Below the pieces are notes generated by a model, which worked only from the letters and a program-made list of their open reading frames with translations, made no database searches and had not been told where the DNA came from. A program made the translations under genes and the position numbers. A DNA stretch of 64,000 bases from Candidatus Schekmanbacteria bacterium (GTDB taxonomy: Bacteria > CSSED10-310 > JACPHN01), in the NCBI GenBank assembly GCA_016188575.1, contig JACPHN010000006.1, positions 1-64,000 of the forward strand, written 5' to 3'. Shown here piece after piece: positions 42,839 to 51,636 of the stretch. Positions within the stretch are counted from its first letter, which is position 1, and every line of letters begins with the position of its first letter.

Positions 42839-44098
42839 ATGAGAAGGATTTGGACTGTTGCGATGGCGCTTGTGGTTGGCGCCGCGTTGGTAACTTCGGC
42901 CGCGGCGGAGTTCGATACGAGCAAGGTGCTGGTCAAGGTCAAGAATGGAGTGGATCTCTTTGACCTGTCGGATCAGCTTGCGGCGCGCGGCTTCTACATG
43001 GAGTCGGTAACGGCGCTCGGCGGCGGCCGACTTGATGTCGACGAGTTTGCTCTGACCGCTCGTGAAAGCGCTCCGGCCTTCGTCAGCGTGCGCGTGCCTC
43101 AGGGCGCCGACGTCCGCCAAGCCGTCCGCACCATCGGCGGGATCCAGGGCGTCGAGCACGTCGCGCTCAATCAGATCTTTCGCGCCTTCGCCACGCCGAA
43201 TGACTACAACGCCACGGAACAATGGAACTTCGCCAAGATCGGCATGCCCGCGGCGTGGGATGTGAGCTTCGGCGGTTCCTCGAGCACCATCGTGTCCGTT
43301 GTCGATACGGGCCTCTATCGCGGCTACAATGACGGGCCCGCCAACATTCTGCCGGGATACGACGCGGTGGACAACGACAACGACCCGAGCGATGGTAACG
43401 GCCACGGCACGCACGTTTCGGGCACGGTTGCGCAGGCGACGGGCAATGGCACCGGCGTCACGGGCATCGTCTTCAATGCCTCGATGCTGCCGGTCAAGGT
43501 CCTCAGCGACAAGGGTGAGGGCACGCTCGAGCAAGTTGCGAACGGCATTCGCTGGGCGGCGGACAACGGCGCGCACGTCATTAACATGAGCCTCGGATGT
43601 GAAGCCACCGAAGAGGGCTGCGACGACCCGATCCTGCACGAGTCGGTCCAGTACGCCGCGGGCAAGGGCGTATTCATCGCCGCGGCCTCCGGCAACGCGA
43701 GCGCCTCGGTGGTCGGCTTCCCGGCGGCCTACGAGGAGTGCATGGCGGTCGGCGCGACGGGTTCCAGTGATACGCGCGCCAGCTTCTCGAACTACGGCAC
43801 GGCTCTGGACATTGCCGCTCCCGGCGATGGAATCAAGCAGCAGACCCACCTGTTCACCTGCTTTGGCTTCGCGGTCGTCGGCACGCCGAACATCGAGTCC
43901 TGCAGCGGGACGTCGATGGCAAGTCCGCACGTGGCCGGTCTGGCGGGCCTGATCCACTCCGCGGCTTCCTCGACCGTCAATATCCGCGACGTCATCGAGA
44001 GCACCGCAACCGACCTCGGCACCAGCGGCTGGGATCAGTACTATGGGTGGGGCCGCATCAACGCGGCGGCCGCTCTGCAAGCGGTGTCCGGAAACTGA
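42839..44098 (+). CDS. Secreted subtilisin-like serine protease (S8)
   Basis: 419 aa. Signal peptide 1-23 (MALVVGAALVTSAAAE), an I9-like propeptide region to about 120 (KVLVKVKNGVDLFDLSDQLA), then the S8 catalytic domain: D156 in IVSVVDTGLY, H192 in GNGHGTHVSGTVAQ, oxyanion N286 in AAASGNASA, S359 in CSGTSMASPHVAGLAG. It ends shortly after YYGWGRINAAAAL, so there is no C-terminal accessory domain. Cysteines near 254/261 and 301/341/355 may form disulfides. ATG 42839 has CGGAGG. A strong terminator follows. General extracellular proteolysis is the likely role. Confidence 0.93.
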   Translation: MRRIWTVAMALVVGAALVTSAAAEFDTSKVLVKVKNGVDLFDLSDQLAARGFYMESVTALGGGRLDVDEFALTARESAPAFVSVRVPQGADVRQAVRTIGGIQGVEHVALNQIFRAFATPNDYNATEQWNFAKIGMPAAWDVSFGGSSSTIVSVVDTGLYRGYNDGPANILPGYDAVDNDNDPSDGNGHGTHVSGTVAQATGNGTGVTGIVFNASMLPVKVLSDKGEGTLEQVANGIRWAADNGAHVINMSLGCEATEEGCDDPILHESVQYAAGKGVFIAAASGNASASVVGFPAAYEECMAVGATGSSDTRASFSNYGTALDIAAPGDGIKQQTHLFTCFGFAVVGTPNIESCSGTSMASPHVAGLAGLIHSAASSTVNIRDVIESTATDLGTSGWDQYYGWGRINAAAALQAVSGN

Positions 44099-44178
44099 TT
44101 GACCTCCAAGGCGGGGCATTTTCCGCTCGCCCCTCCTGAGAACACATGGCCGAACGGCAACGACCGCCGTTCGGTGTC

Positions 44179-44208
44179 GCGGCCATCCCGAGGGATGGCC
44201 GCTTTTTT
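44179..44208 (+). terminator. Rho-independent terminator after the S8 protease
   Basis: A 10-base perfect stem (GCGGCCATCC, 44179-44188, paired with 44193-44202), a 4-base CGAG loop and a run of six T (44203-44208). A further 9-base stem (CCGAACGGC, 44150-44158/44166-44174) stands just before it. Confidence 0.92.
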
Positions 44209-44238
44209 GTTTTCGCGCCATTGACGGCGACCGGCCAA

Positions 44239-44267
44239 TTGAGCGCCGCACTCTCCGGTGCTATCGT
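44239..44267 (+). promoter_or_regulatory. Candidate promoter of the EAL/HDOD gene
   Basis: TTGAGC (44239-44244), 17 bases, TATCGT (44262-44267), 60 bases before the start codon. Four of six matches in each box; weak but well spaced. Confidence 0.35.
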
Positions 44268-44326
44268 GATGTACGGGTGGCGATGAACCGCCCGAGGCGA
44301 TTCGCAATCTTCATCAGGACAGCCCG

Positions 44327-45544
44327 ATGAGCAACATCTTCATGGCCCGCCAGCCGATTTTCGACAAACAGGAGGAAGTTTACGCCTACGAGCTGCTCTT
44401 TCGCAGCAGCTTGGAAAACTTCTTCAGTCACGTCGATCCAGACGCGGCGTGCTCCACGGTCATCGCCGACAGCTCACTGATTTTCGGCATGGACAAGCTC
44501 GTCGGCGGGCGTAAGGCCTTCGTCAACATCACCCGCCAGGCGCTGGTCAACGAGTATCCGACGTTGCTCCCCAAGGACATCTGCGTCATCGAGCTGTTGG
44601 AGACCATCGAGCCAGACGAAGAGGTCGTTGAAAAGGTCATCAAGCTCAAGGAGCTCGGCTACCTCATCGCCCTGGACGACTTCGAATACTCGCCGGCCTA
44701 CGATCATCTGCTCCGCTATTCGGACTTCGTCAAGGTGGATTTCATTCTCAGCAGCCCCGAGCGGCGCTGGGAGATTCCGCAGTTGGTACCCCCGGGCGTG
44801 CGGCTGCTCGCGGAAAAGGTCGAAACCCGGGAAGATGTCGAGCAGGCGAAGGAGATGGGGTACGAGCTCTTCCAGGGATACTACTTCAGCAAGCCCGTGG
44901 TGCTCACCAAACAGACCCTGACCGGGAATCGCCTCAACTATATGCGCATGCTTCGCGAGATCAATCTGCCGGGTATCGATCTCAAGAGCATGGAGGACAT
45001 CATCAAGCCTGACGTTGCGCTGTCATACAAGCTGCTCCGTTATATCAACTCGGCGTTCTTTAGTTTTCGGAGCGAGATTCGCTCGATCAAGCACGCGCTT
45101 GTGCTGATGGGAAACAACGAGATCCGGAAGTGGGCGACGCTGGTCGCGCTCGCCACGGTCGGCGAGGACAAGCCGCGCGAGCTTCTCCTCAATACCGTTA
45201 TTCGCGCGCGCTTCTGCGAGGAGCTCGGAAACCATGCCGGCTTCAAGAAACAGGAGCAAGACTTCTTCATGATGGGGATGTTCTCGCTGATTGACGCGAT
45301 CATGGACCGCAATCTCGCGGACATTTTGGCGGAGCTGCCGATCGCCCAGGAGATCAAGGGGGCGCTGCTCGGGGAGCTCACCAACGCGTATCGACAGGTG
45401 CTCGACGTGCTGCTCGCCTATGAGCGCGCGGACTGGGAGACCGTCTCCGGCGTCGCGGCACAGCTCAACGTCGCCGAAGCCGTCATCCCGCCAGCGTACA
45501 TGGAGGCGGTAACCTGGTCTCAGGAGCGGCTGGAAGGACTCTGA
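44327..45544 (+). CDS. EAL-like/HDOD signalling protein (YuxH/CdgJ type)
   Basis: 405 aa. The N-terminal EAL fold is degenerate: FMARQPIFDKQEEVYAYELL reads YEL where active enzymes have EAL, and IALDDFEYSPAYDHLL replaces the DDFGTG metal site, so no c-di-GMP hydrolysis is expected. The C-terminal HDOD domain (about 195-390) is clear: INLPGIDLKSMEDIIKPDVA, LSYKLLRYINSAFFSFRSEI, IKHALVLMGNNEIRKWATLV. Relatives regulate motility, biofilm or natural competence through protein contacts. ATG 44327; the following gene starts two bases after its stop. Confidence 0.93.
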   Translation: MSNIFMARQPIFDKQEEVYAYELLFRSSLENFFSHVDPDAACSTVIADSSLIFGMDKLVGGRKAFVNITRQALVNEYPTLLPKDICVIELLETIEPDEEVVEKVIKLKELGYLIALDDFEYSPAYDHLLRYSDFVKVDFILSSPERRWEIPQLVPPGVRLLAEKVETREDVEQAKEMGYELFQGYYFSKPVVLTKQTLTGNRLNYMRMLREINLPGIDLKSMEDIIKPDVALSYKLLRYINSAFFSFRSEIRSIKHALVLMGNNEIRKWATLVALATVGEDKPRELLLNTVIRARFCEELGNHAGFKKQEQDFFMMGMFSLIDAIMDRNLADILAELPIAQEIKGALLGELTNAYRQVLDVLLAYERADWETVSGVAAQLNVAEAVIPPAYMEAVTWSQERLEGL

Positions 45545-45546
45545 CG

Positions 45547-47622
45547 ATGGCCACCATCGCGGCGCCGCAGCGTTGGAGCGCGGACGGTCCTACCCAACAG
45601 GTCGTCGTTGCCATCGCCGGCCGCGATCGCCCGGGAATCACGGCGGCGGCGTGGGTTGGGCTTCTTTTCGCCGCGATTGTGCCGCCATGCGTGCCGGCGC
45701 CAGCGGCGGTGGCGGCGGCGCCAGCGCTCACTTCCTGGGGATACCAGCTCAACGGTCTCGGCGGCTCGGCTCTGGCACAGCTCGACGCCTCGCTCTACGG
45801 CCTGCTGGTCATCGACTACTCCACGGAAGGGGACGCGGCCAGCGAGCTAACGCCCGCGCAAGTGGCGATGCTCACCGACAGCGCGTGCGGCCGGCGCCAG
45901 GTGCTGGCGTACATGAGCATTGGCGAGGCTGAAGACTATCGGTTCTATTGGGATCCGGCGTGGGTGGATCAGGGAAACGGTGATCCGGACCGGCCTGCCT
46001 GGCTGACCGCGGCGAACCCGGACTGGCCTGGCAATTACAAGGTGCGGTACTGGATGCCGGAATGGCAGCAGATTATCATGGGCGATCCCGGGACCTACGG
46101 CCCGTCCTACCTGTCTCGCCTGCTCGGGCAAGGGTTCGACGGCGTTTATCTCGACATCATCGACGCCTACGAGTATTTCGGACCCGACGGCAATGGAGAG
46201 AACCCGAACGCGGCGGCGGACATGGTGGCTTTGGTGCACGCGATCGCGGCAGCGGGTCGTGCCGCGCACCCGGGGTTTCTGGTCTTCCCGCAGAACGGCG
46301 CTGGGCTCGGGGCGCTCTTTCCCGACTACGTGCAGATGGTCGACGGGATCGGCGTCGAGGACACCTTCTTTGATGGAGACGTCGCCCAGCCGCCAGAGGT
46401 GGTCGCGGCGGCGACGGAGAACCTCAACGCGTTTCGCGATGCAGGCCGCCTCGTGCTGTCGATCGACTATCCGACCCTAGCAGCGAATGTCGACGCATTC
46501 TACGCCCAGGCCGCCGGCGAGGGATACGTCCCCTACGTCGGGCCACGCGAGCTCGACAGCCTGCTGATTCACCCCGGCCACGAGCCGCAGTGCGAGACCG
46601 AACCGACCGCCACGCCCACGGCGACGCCACTCGCGACCGCGACGGCGTCCGCCACCCTGACTCCCGCGGCCGGGCCGCGGCAACTGACCGAAGTCGGCGC
46701 CCCGGCGTCCGCGCAAAACCCCTGCTGGATCGGGACGGACTCGTTGCTGTACACCGTCTGGCCGGCCGGCTACAACCAGGGGCTGGCCGAGCTCTGGCTG
46801 GTGCCGCTGACGGGCGGAAACGGCACGCGGCTGCTGGGTGGCGACGGCACGACCAACGTCAACCTGCCGGGAGCTTGCTATTCTCCCCGGCGCGACCGCA
46901 TCGTGTTCAGCCGGGAGGAGGGTGATGGCGACGAAATATGGACTCTGCCTTCCGCGGGTGGCGCTCCGGCGCGGCTCCTGGCGGAGCCCGGCATGAACCT
47001 GATCGAACCGAGCTGGTCACCGGACGGTGAGTGGGTCGCGTACGAGCGGAACGACCCGGGCATCGACCGATCCGCCATCTGGAAAGTCCGATTCGACGGC
47101 ACCCAGGCCACCGCGCTTACGGACGGCAGTGGCGACGACCGCGAGCCCAACTGGTCACCGGGCGGCGATCGCCTCGTTTTCCAGTCGCAGCGCACCGGCG
47201 ACTGGGAGATCTGGACGATGACGGCGGCTGGCGGTGCGCTGGTAAACATCAGCAGCGAGGCCGTGGCGGAAGACACGGACCCCGCGTACTCCCCAAGCGG
47301 CGCGAGCATCGTCTTTTCGTCCGACCGCGGCGGTCTGGACCAGGCGAAGCTGTTCGCGGTGGGTGCGCTCGGGGGAGCTCCCGAACGCGTTACGGACGCC
47401 TCGGGCACCGAATACGAGGGAGCGCCGGCGTGGTCGCCGGAAAGTGGCGCCTGGATCGCGTACGAGTCGGCCGCGGGGGATCCGGACGCGGGGCGGACGC
47501 AGCTTTGGGTGGCCCCGGCGCCAGGCTCGGCGCCCGTGCCCGCAGCCGGGTGGCTGGCACTCGGCGCCGCTGCCGTGCCGGTGCTGGTCAAGCGCAGAGT
47601 CGGTCCGCGACCCCGGTCGTGA
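45547..47622 (+). CDS. GH114 (endo-alpha-1,4-polygalactosaminidase-like) fused to a TolB-type beta propeller
   Basis: 691 aa. Residues about 60-345 form the TM1410/GH114 barrel: SWGYQLNGLGGSALAQLDAS, YGLLVIDYSTEGD, VLAYMSIGEAEDYRFYWDPA, FDGVYLDIIDAYEYFGPDG (acidic catalytic region) and YVPYVGPRELDSL. A Thr/Pro linker (TPTATPLATATASATL) leads to a six-bladed-type PD40 propeller (NLIEPSWSPDGEWVAYE, REPNWSPGGDRLVFQS, DTDPAYSPSGASIVFSS). The protein ends PVPAAGWLALGAAAVPVLVK plus an Arg-rich tail, like a C-terminal sorting signal. The N-terminus before the signal region reads QVVVAIAGRDRPGIT, resembling the first strand of ACT domains. Likely surface enzyme acting on galactosaminogalactan-like polymers. 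Confidence 0.82.
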   Translation: MATIAAPQRWSADGPTQQVVVAIAGRDRPGITAAAWVGLLFAAIVPPCVPAPAAVAAAPALTSWGYQLNGLGGSALAQLDASLYGLLVIDYSTEGDAASELTPAQVAMLTDSACGRRQVLAYMSIGEAEDYRFYWDPAWVDQGNGDPDRPAWLTAANPDWPGNYKVRYWMPEWQQIIMGDPGTYGPSYLSRLLGQGFDGVYLDIIDAYEYFGPDGNGENPNAAADMVALVHAIAAAGRAAHPGFLVFPQNGAGLGALFPDYVQMVDGIGVEDTFFDGDVAQPPEVVAAATENLNAFRDAGRLVLSIDYPTLAANVDAFYAQAAGEGYVPYVGPRELDSLLIHPGHEPQCETEPTATPTATPLATATASATLTPAAGPRQLTEVGAPASAQNPCWIGTDSLLYTVWPAGYNQGLAELWLVPLTGGNGTRLLGGDGTTNVNLPGACYSPRRDRIVFSREEGDGDEIWTLPSAGGAPARLLAEPGMNLIEPSWSPDGEWVAYERNDPGIDRSAIWKVRFDGTQATALTDGSGDDREPNWSPGGDRLVFQSQRTGDWEIWTMTAAGGALVNISSEAVAEDTDPAYSPSGASIVFSSDRGGLDQAKLFAVGALGGAPERVTDASGTEYEGAPAWSPESGAWIAYESAAGDPDAGRTQLWVAPAPGSAPVPAAGWLALGAAAVPVLVKRRVGPRPRS

Positions 47623-47734
47623 GCCTTGACCGAGCTCATGGACACCGATATGCTCGCGTCGGCAGTCTGGCCCAAGAGCCCCGAAATTACGGTCTTCGTG
47701 GAGCTTCGGGCGGCAAGCTCAGAGGAGTGGAAAC

Positions 47735-47977
47735 ATGGGTGTTCGCCTTTATAACACTGAAACCGGTTCCATGATCGGCACTGCATCAGACGAAGACATG
47801 CAGTTTCTCGTAGACAACCTCGAGGAGGAATCCTCATCCGACACCGATTACTTCATTGATTCCGATACAGTCGACATGCTGGAGGAGTCGGGAGCCAGCG
47901 CCTCGCTCGTCGGCATTCTGCGGGCGGAAGTCGCAACGTCGGAGGGTTTCGAGATGCGGTGGGAGACCTATAGATAG
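47735..47977 (+). CDS. Small acidic conserved-type protein, 80 aa
   Basis: Acidic, with no signal peptide or membrane segment. Sequence features: MGVRLYNTETGSMIGTASDE, MQFLVDNLEEESSSDTDYFI, VDMLEESGASASLVGILRAE. It resembles short uncharacterised proteins I know from other Deltaproteobacteria that begin with the same RLYNTETG block. ATG 47735 has GAGGAG nine bases upstream. It lies 53 bases before the reductase-like gene on the same strand. Function unknown. Confidence 0.75.
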   Translation: MGVRLYNTETGSMIGTASDEDMQFLVDNLEEESSSDTDYFIDSDTVDMLEESGASASLVGILRAEVATSEGFEMRWETYR

Positions 47978-48029
47978 GGCGGAGCGCGTGCGCGAGCTCG
48001 AAAGCGCCTCCGGCCAAGGAGACAAACAC

Positions 48030-48656
48030 GTGAAAATAGCGGTCATTGGCACCGGGAATGTCGGGAAGGCCCTGGGTCTCGCGTGGGCCGGTGCTGGACA
48101 CGAAGTGGTTTTCGGCTCGCGCGAGCCCCATGCGGATGGCGACGCGGGTGGCAACTTGGGCGGGCAGCCGGTGCGCTCCCAGCGTGACGCTGCGGCCGCT
48201 GCGGAGGTAGTTGTGCTCGCCACCCCGTGGGCCGCGACGCGCTCGATCCTGGCTGGCATCGGCGAGCTTTCGGGGAAGATCGTCGTCGACTGCACCAATC
48301 CGCTCCTGCCGGGCTTCAACGGCCTGGACAGCGGTGGCGGTAAGTCGGGCGCCGAGCGCGTGGCCACGTGGGCCACGGGAGCCCACGTGGTGAAGGCATT
48401 CAACACGACCGGCGCGAGCAACATGGCGAAGGCGCGTGCGCTTGCGGGTCCTGCACTGTGGATGCCGATCTGCGGCGACGATCAGAGCGCCAAGGACAAG
48501 GTCGCGGCGCTGGCGCGGGAGCTCGGATTCGAGCCGATGGACGTCGGTCCGCTGGCGAACGCGGGGCTGCTCGAGAGCCTGGCCATGTTGTGGATCACCA
48601 TCGCGTACAAGCAAGGAGTGGGACCCGGGTTCAGTTTTTCCGTGGTCCGCACGTGA
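48030..48656 (+). CDS. NADPH-dependent F420 reductase-like dinucleotide-binding protein
   Basis: 208 aa. Rossmann fold with KIAVIGTGNVGKALGLAWAG and VVFGSREPHADGD, then VVVLATPWAATRSILAGI, KIVVDCTNPLLPGFNGLDSG, HVVKAFNTTGASNMAKAR and a short helical C-terminus with LESLAMLWITIAYKQGVGPG. This matches the NpdG/YcdB-like group annotated as NADP oxidoreductase, coenzyme F420-dependent; several members use other partners, and no F420 biosynthesis gene is in the window. GTG 48030 has AAGGAG. Followed after 13 bases by the GST gene. Confidence 0.87.
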   Translation: MKIAVIGTGNVGKALGLAWAGAGHEVVFGSREPHADGDAGGNLGGQPVRSQRDAAAAAEVVVLATPWAATRSILAGIGELSGKIVVDCTNPLLPGFNGLDSGGGKSGAERVATWATGAHVVKAFNTTGASNMAKARALAGPALWMPICGDDQSAKDKVAALARELGFEPMDVGPLANAGLLESLAMLWITIAYKQGVGPGFSFSVVRT

Positions 48657-48669
48657 CCGGGAGAGCGAC

Positions 48670-49422
48670 ATGAGCAGTAGCGGCGTCGTCTTGTATCAGT
48701 ATCCGCGCGCCGGGCGGCTTGAATCCGTTTCGCCGTTTTGCGTGAAGGTGCACCTGGCGCTCAAGTACAAGCGCCTGCCCTATGAGGTCGTGGACGTGCA
48801 CAACCGCTTTCTGCTCGGGCGAATCACGCCGCGCGGGCGGCTGCCGGCCGCGGACGTCGGCGGCGAGCGCGTCGTGGACTCGAGCGACATCGTGGCGGCG
48901 CTGGAACGGCTCGCTCCCGATCCGCCGCTGTATCCCGCCGAGAGTTTGCTGCGCGCGCGCGCCCAGGTCTACGAAGATTGGGCCGATGAGGTTCTCTACC
49001 CATACGTGCTGTATTGGCGCTGGCTGATCGAGCCGCCTCACCCGACGCGGGCCTTCGCATTCCTTCCGATCTTTCTTCGGCCGGCGGCGATCGCGTATTA
49101 TCGGCACACCGTTCAGCAACGCCTGCGCTACCAGGGAACGGGAACGAAGCCGGAGAGCGTCGTGCGGAACGAAATAGCGGCGGAGCTGGCGGCGCTTTCA
49201 GCGCTGCTCGCGGGCGCCGGGGGGCCGTTCCTGCTGGGCACGGCAGAGCCTACGATTGCCGACATCGCGGTCTTTGCGCAGATCGACGGCCTGTACTGGA
49301 AGCCGCTGCCGCAGGCCATGGCGCTGCTCGAGCGGCACGAGTCGATCATGACGTGGTATCGGGCCGTCGATGAGCGGACGCGTGGCCGCGAAGGTCTCAA
49401 TTCCCCCCGAGACACGCCATGA
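48670..49422 (+). CDS. Glutathione S-transferase-like protein
   Basis: 250 aa. Thioredoxin-like N-terminal domain (VLYQYPRAGRLESVSPFCVK, VHLALKYKRLPYEVVDVHNR, GGERVVDSSDIVAALERLAP with the conserved acidic-Ser glutathione contact) and an all-helical C-terminal domain (GPFLLGTAEPTIADIAVFAQ, the N-capping box and hydrophobic staple region). Its first domain resembles the metaxin/Tom37-type GST_N_3 group. ATG 48670 behind GGGAG. The last 26 bases overlap the convergent transglycosylase gene. Substrate unknown. Confidence 0.87.
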   Translation: MSSSGVVLYQYPRAGRLESVSPFCVKVHLALKYKRLPYEVVDVHNRFLLGRITPRGRLPAADVGGERVVDSSDIVAALERLAPDPPLYPAESLLRARAQVYEDWADEVLYPYVLYWRWLIEPPHPTRAFAFLPIFLRPAAIAYYRHTVQQRLRYQGTGTKPESVVRNEIAAELAALSALLAGAGGPFLLGTAEPTIADIAVFAQIDGLYWKPLPQAMALLERHESIMTWYRAVDERTRGREGLNSPRDTP

Positions 49423-51310
49423 GACGCGACACGTCGCCGCGCCGCACGGACTGAAACTTCGTCCAGAACAGCTCGTCGATTTGGCGGAGCGAGGGCTTTT
49501 CCTCCGGATCGCGATAGCGCCGCAGGTGTCCCGGGCCACCGTTGTAAACGGCGTACGTGGCACGCGCCAGGTTATCGTTGTTGCCGGTAGTGGTGTGCTC
49601 GCCTTTCTTGATGGCGTAGTCGCGCAAGTACAGGAGCAGAATCTCGGCTCCGGCGCCCGCGTTATAGCCGGCGTCGCGCGCCAGAGCGTCGAGATCGTAC
49701 AGCCCTCGCCATACCCTCTTGTTGATCTGCATGAGCCCGACCGCACCCGCCGCCGATTCGATCGGCACCGGGCGGCCTTTCAGCGCGACAAACTGGCGCC
49801 AGCAGCTCTCTTGCCAGGCCGTGGCGAGAACCATGTGGTGGTAGAGATCCGCGTAGGCGGCGTCGAGCCGCTCGCGAGCAGCGGCGGTGCGGCCGGACAG
49901 CGTCGCCTTGCCGGTGTCGGTGAGCAGGGTTCGCACGGTGCCCACGTACTCGCGAAGCTCCTTTCGGACCGGGAGCCACCCGGCAAGTCGGCGCGCGGCG
50001 AGCGTGCGCGGGGAGTCGGGTGATGCCCACGCCGTGCCCACGAACAGCTCCAGCAGCGCCAGGGGCGTCGGTTCGCTCGCCGGCGGCGTGATTTCGGGCT
50101 CGGGCCCCAGCCCGAAGAGCTCGCGCAGACGCGCATCGACGCCGAGGTCATAGGCGAGCGGGTCGGCGGTTTCGTCCGGCGCGATCATGAGCGCCAGCCG
50201 CCGCAGCCCGTCCACCGACAGGTCCAACGGGATCTCCGGCCCCGCCTCGTCCAGTGCCCGAAGCGCGTCGGCCGAGCTCACGAACGCCAGATAATGGAGG
50301 GCAGCTTCTCCGGGCAGTGAGGGCACCAGTTGGCGTAGTATCGGCGCCAGGCGATCCCACGTTCGCACGAAGATGCCCCGCACCGGGTCGGGACCGCCCG
50401 CACGCGTGGAGGTGAGAGCCGCGAGCAGCTCGTGGCGCGCCTCGAGCAGAACCGCGGCGAGATCCGCTTGCAGTGCCTCCTCCGTGCTGTCCGGCGTCGC
50501 CGCAAACGCGGCATGCTCGATAACAAACGTCAGGAACGGGTCAAAGCGCCGCCAGGCATTCTCCCAGGCCGCCAGATCCTGTGGGGACAGCTCCGGCTGG
50601 CGATCCGCCGGCACCACCGCCGCGTTGGCACCAGGGGTCGCGGGTAGAGCGGACCGACCGGCGGCGAGCTTGAAGCTCAGCGTTGCCGCAACTCCATCGG
50701 GCACGGCCTGCACCTTGCCAAGGGCCAGGGACGCGAGCAATCGCTCGACGTCGGCGACCTCCTCGCGCGACAGCACTTCCGGCAGCAGCGCGCGCAGCTC
50801 GGCCAGGGCCGGCCCGAGATCGACGGTCACGCGCTCCAGGTACTCCTGCGTTGCCGGTTTGGCGAGGTTCCAGAGCTCGCCGGCAATCCCGGGCTCGCCG
50901 TCTGCGCCGAGCAAATTCGAGTCGACCACGCGGAAATGCACCAGCGGTCGAGCCGGATCGAGCACAATGTCCTCGTAGATTTCAGCCGTCCCCGACCACT
51001 CCACGGGCGTGACGCAGTAGTCGCCGACCGCACCTCCAGCCATTCCCTGGGCGCGAGCACGCACCCGGAGCCGGCCGAGGTTGTGGTCCAGCCGCGGCTC
51101 GGACAGATCGAGGTAGCTACACTCCTGACCGTCGTCCCAGACGCGCGCAGTCGCGCCGGGACCGGTGAACACCTGCTCGACGAGGGCGCGGCGCAGGAAG
51201 GCGTGGTCGAGGAGGATGGGAACCTCGATGACTTTGGCCTGTGCAGGGGCCAGCAGCAGCAGGACGATCGTCAAGGTCGGAAGCGAGCGCGTGGCGAAGC
51301 GGCGAATCAT
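49397..51310 (-). CDS. Lytic murein transglycosylase with large N-terminal region
   Basis: 637 aa. Signal peptide (LPTLTIVLLLLAPAQAKV), a ~470-residue N-terminal part without recognised domain (beta-rich 30-160, helical 250-440), and a C-terminal SLT domain: catalytic Glu about residue 501 in LATAWQESCWRQF, SAAGAVGLMQINKRVWRG (GxxGLMQ), DAGYNAGAGAEILLLYLRDY and ATYAVYNGGPGHLRRY. It should cut the MurNAc-GlcNAc bond with 1,6-anhydro product formation in the periplasm. ATG 51310; translation upstream of it is non-coding. The long N-terminal region may position the enzyme. Confidence 0.92.
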   Translation of the reverse strand: MIRRFATRSLPTLTIVLLLLAPAQAKVIEVPILLDHAFLRRALVEQVFTGPGATARVWDDGQECSYLDLSEPRLDHNLGRLRVRARAQGMAGGAVGDYCVTPVEWSGTAEIYEDIVLDPARPLVHFRVVDSNLLGADGEPGIAGELWNLAKPATQEYLERVTVDLGPALAELRALLPEVLSREEVADVERLLASLALGKVQAVPDGVAATLSFKLAAGRSALPATPGANAAVVPADRQPELSPQDLAAWENAWRRFDPFLTFVIEHAAFAATPDSTEEALQADLAAVLLEARHELLAALTSTRAGGPDPVRGIFVRTWDRLAPILRQLVPSLPGEAALHYLAFVSSADALRALDEAGPEIPLDLSVDGLRRLALMIAPDETADPLAYDLGVDARLRELFGLGPEPEITPPASEPTPLALLELFVGTAWASPDSPRTLAARRLAGWLPVRKELREYVGTVRTLLTDTGKATLSGRTAAARERLDAAYADLYHHMVLATAWQESCWRQFVALKGRPVPIESAAGAVGLMQINKRVWRGLYDLDALARDAGYNAGAGAEILLLYLRDYAIKKGEHTTTGNNDNLARATYAVYNGGPGHLRRYRDPEEKPSLRQIDELFWTKFQSVRRGDVSRLMACLGGN

Positions 51311-51375
51311 GAGCAGCGATCCCCTTGGGGTTGGCTTGCAGGGCAACGTGTCGTTACAGGTAGTGGAAGCTATCC

Positions 51376-51597
51376 GTGTTGTCAAGCCGCAGCGGGGCGG
51401 CAATCGTCGGGCGCCGGCCGGTGTTTGCGAGCTGGCGCGCGGCGGCAGGCAACGTGACGCGCGCGGCCGAGCTCCTGGGCGTGAGCCGGCACCAGGTCCA
51501 CAAGCTGGCGGCCAGACACGGGATCGACACCACCGCCGTCCGCACCCAATCGCGGGACGCTGGCAGGGCCCTGGGCGGCGACCGCGGCGAGGGATAG
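51376..51597 (+). pseudogene. Remnant of a Fis-type helix-turn-helix
   Basis: A 73-codon frame from GTG 51376 contains one clear HTH_8/Fis motif: WRAAAGNVTRAAELLGVSRH followed by QVHKLAARHGID. In intact NtrC-family activators this motif follows AAA+ and receiver domains, which are absent; upstream is the transglycosylase promoter region. The remaining sequence on both sides is low-complexity. Probably a leftover of a response regulator, less likely a small DNA-binding protein. No ribosome-binding site seen. Confidence 0.5.
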
Positions 51598-51636
51598 GGA
51601 GATCTCGACGGCGAGCCACAAGGCGCCGCGGTGCCG

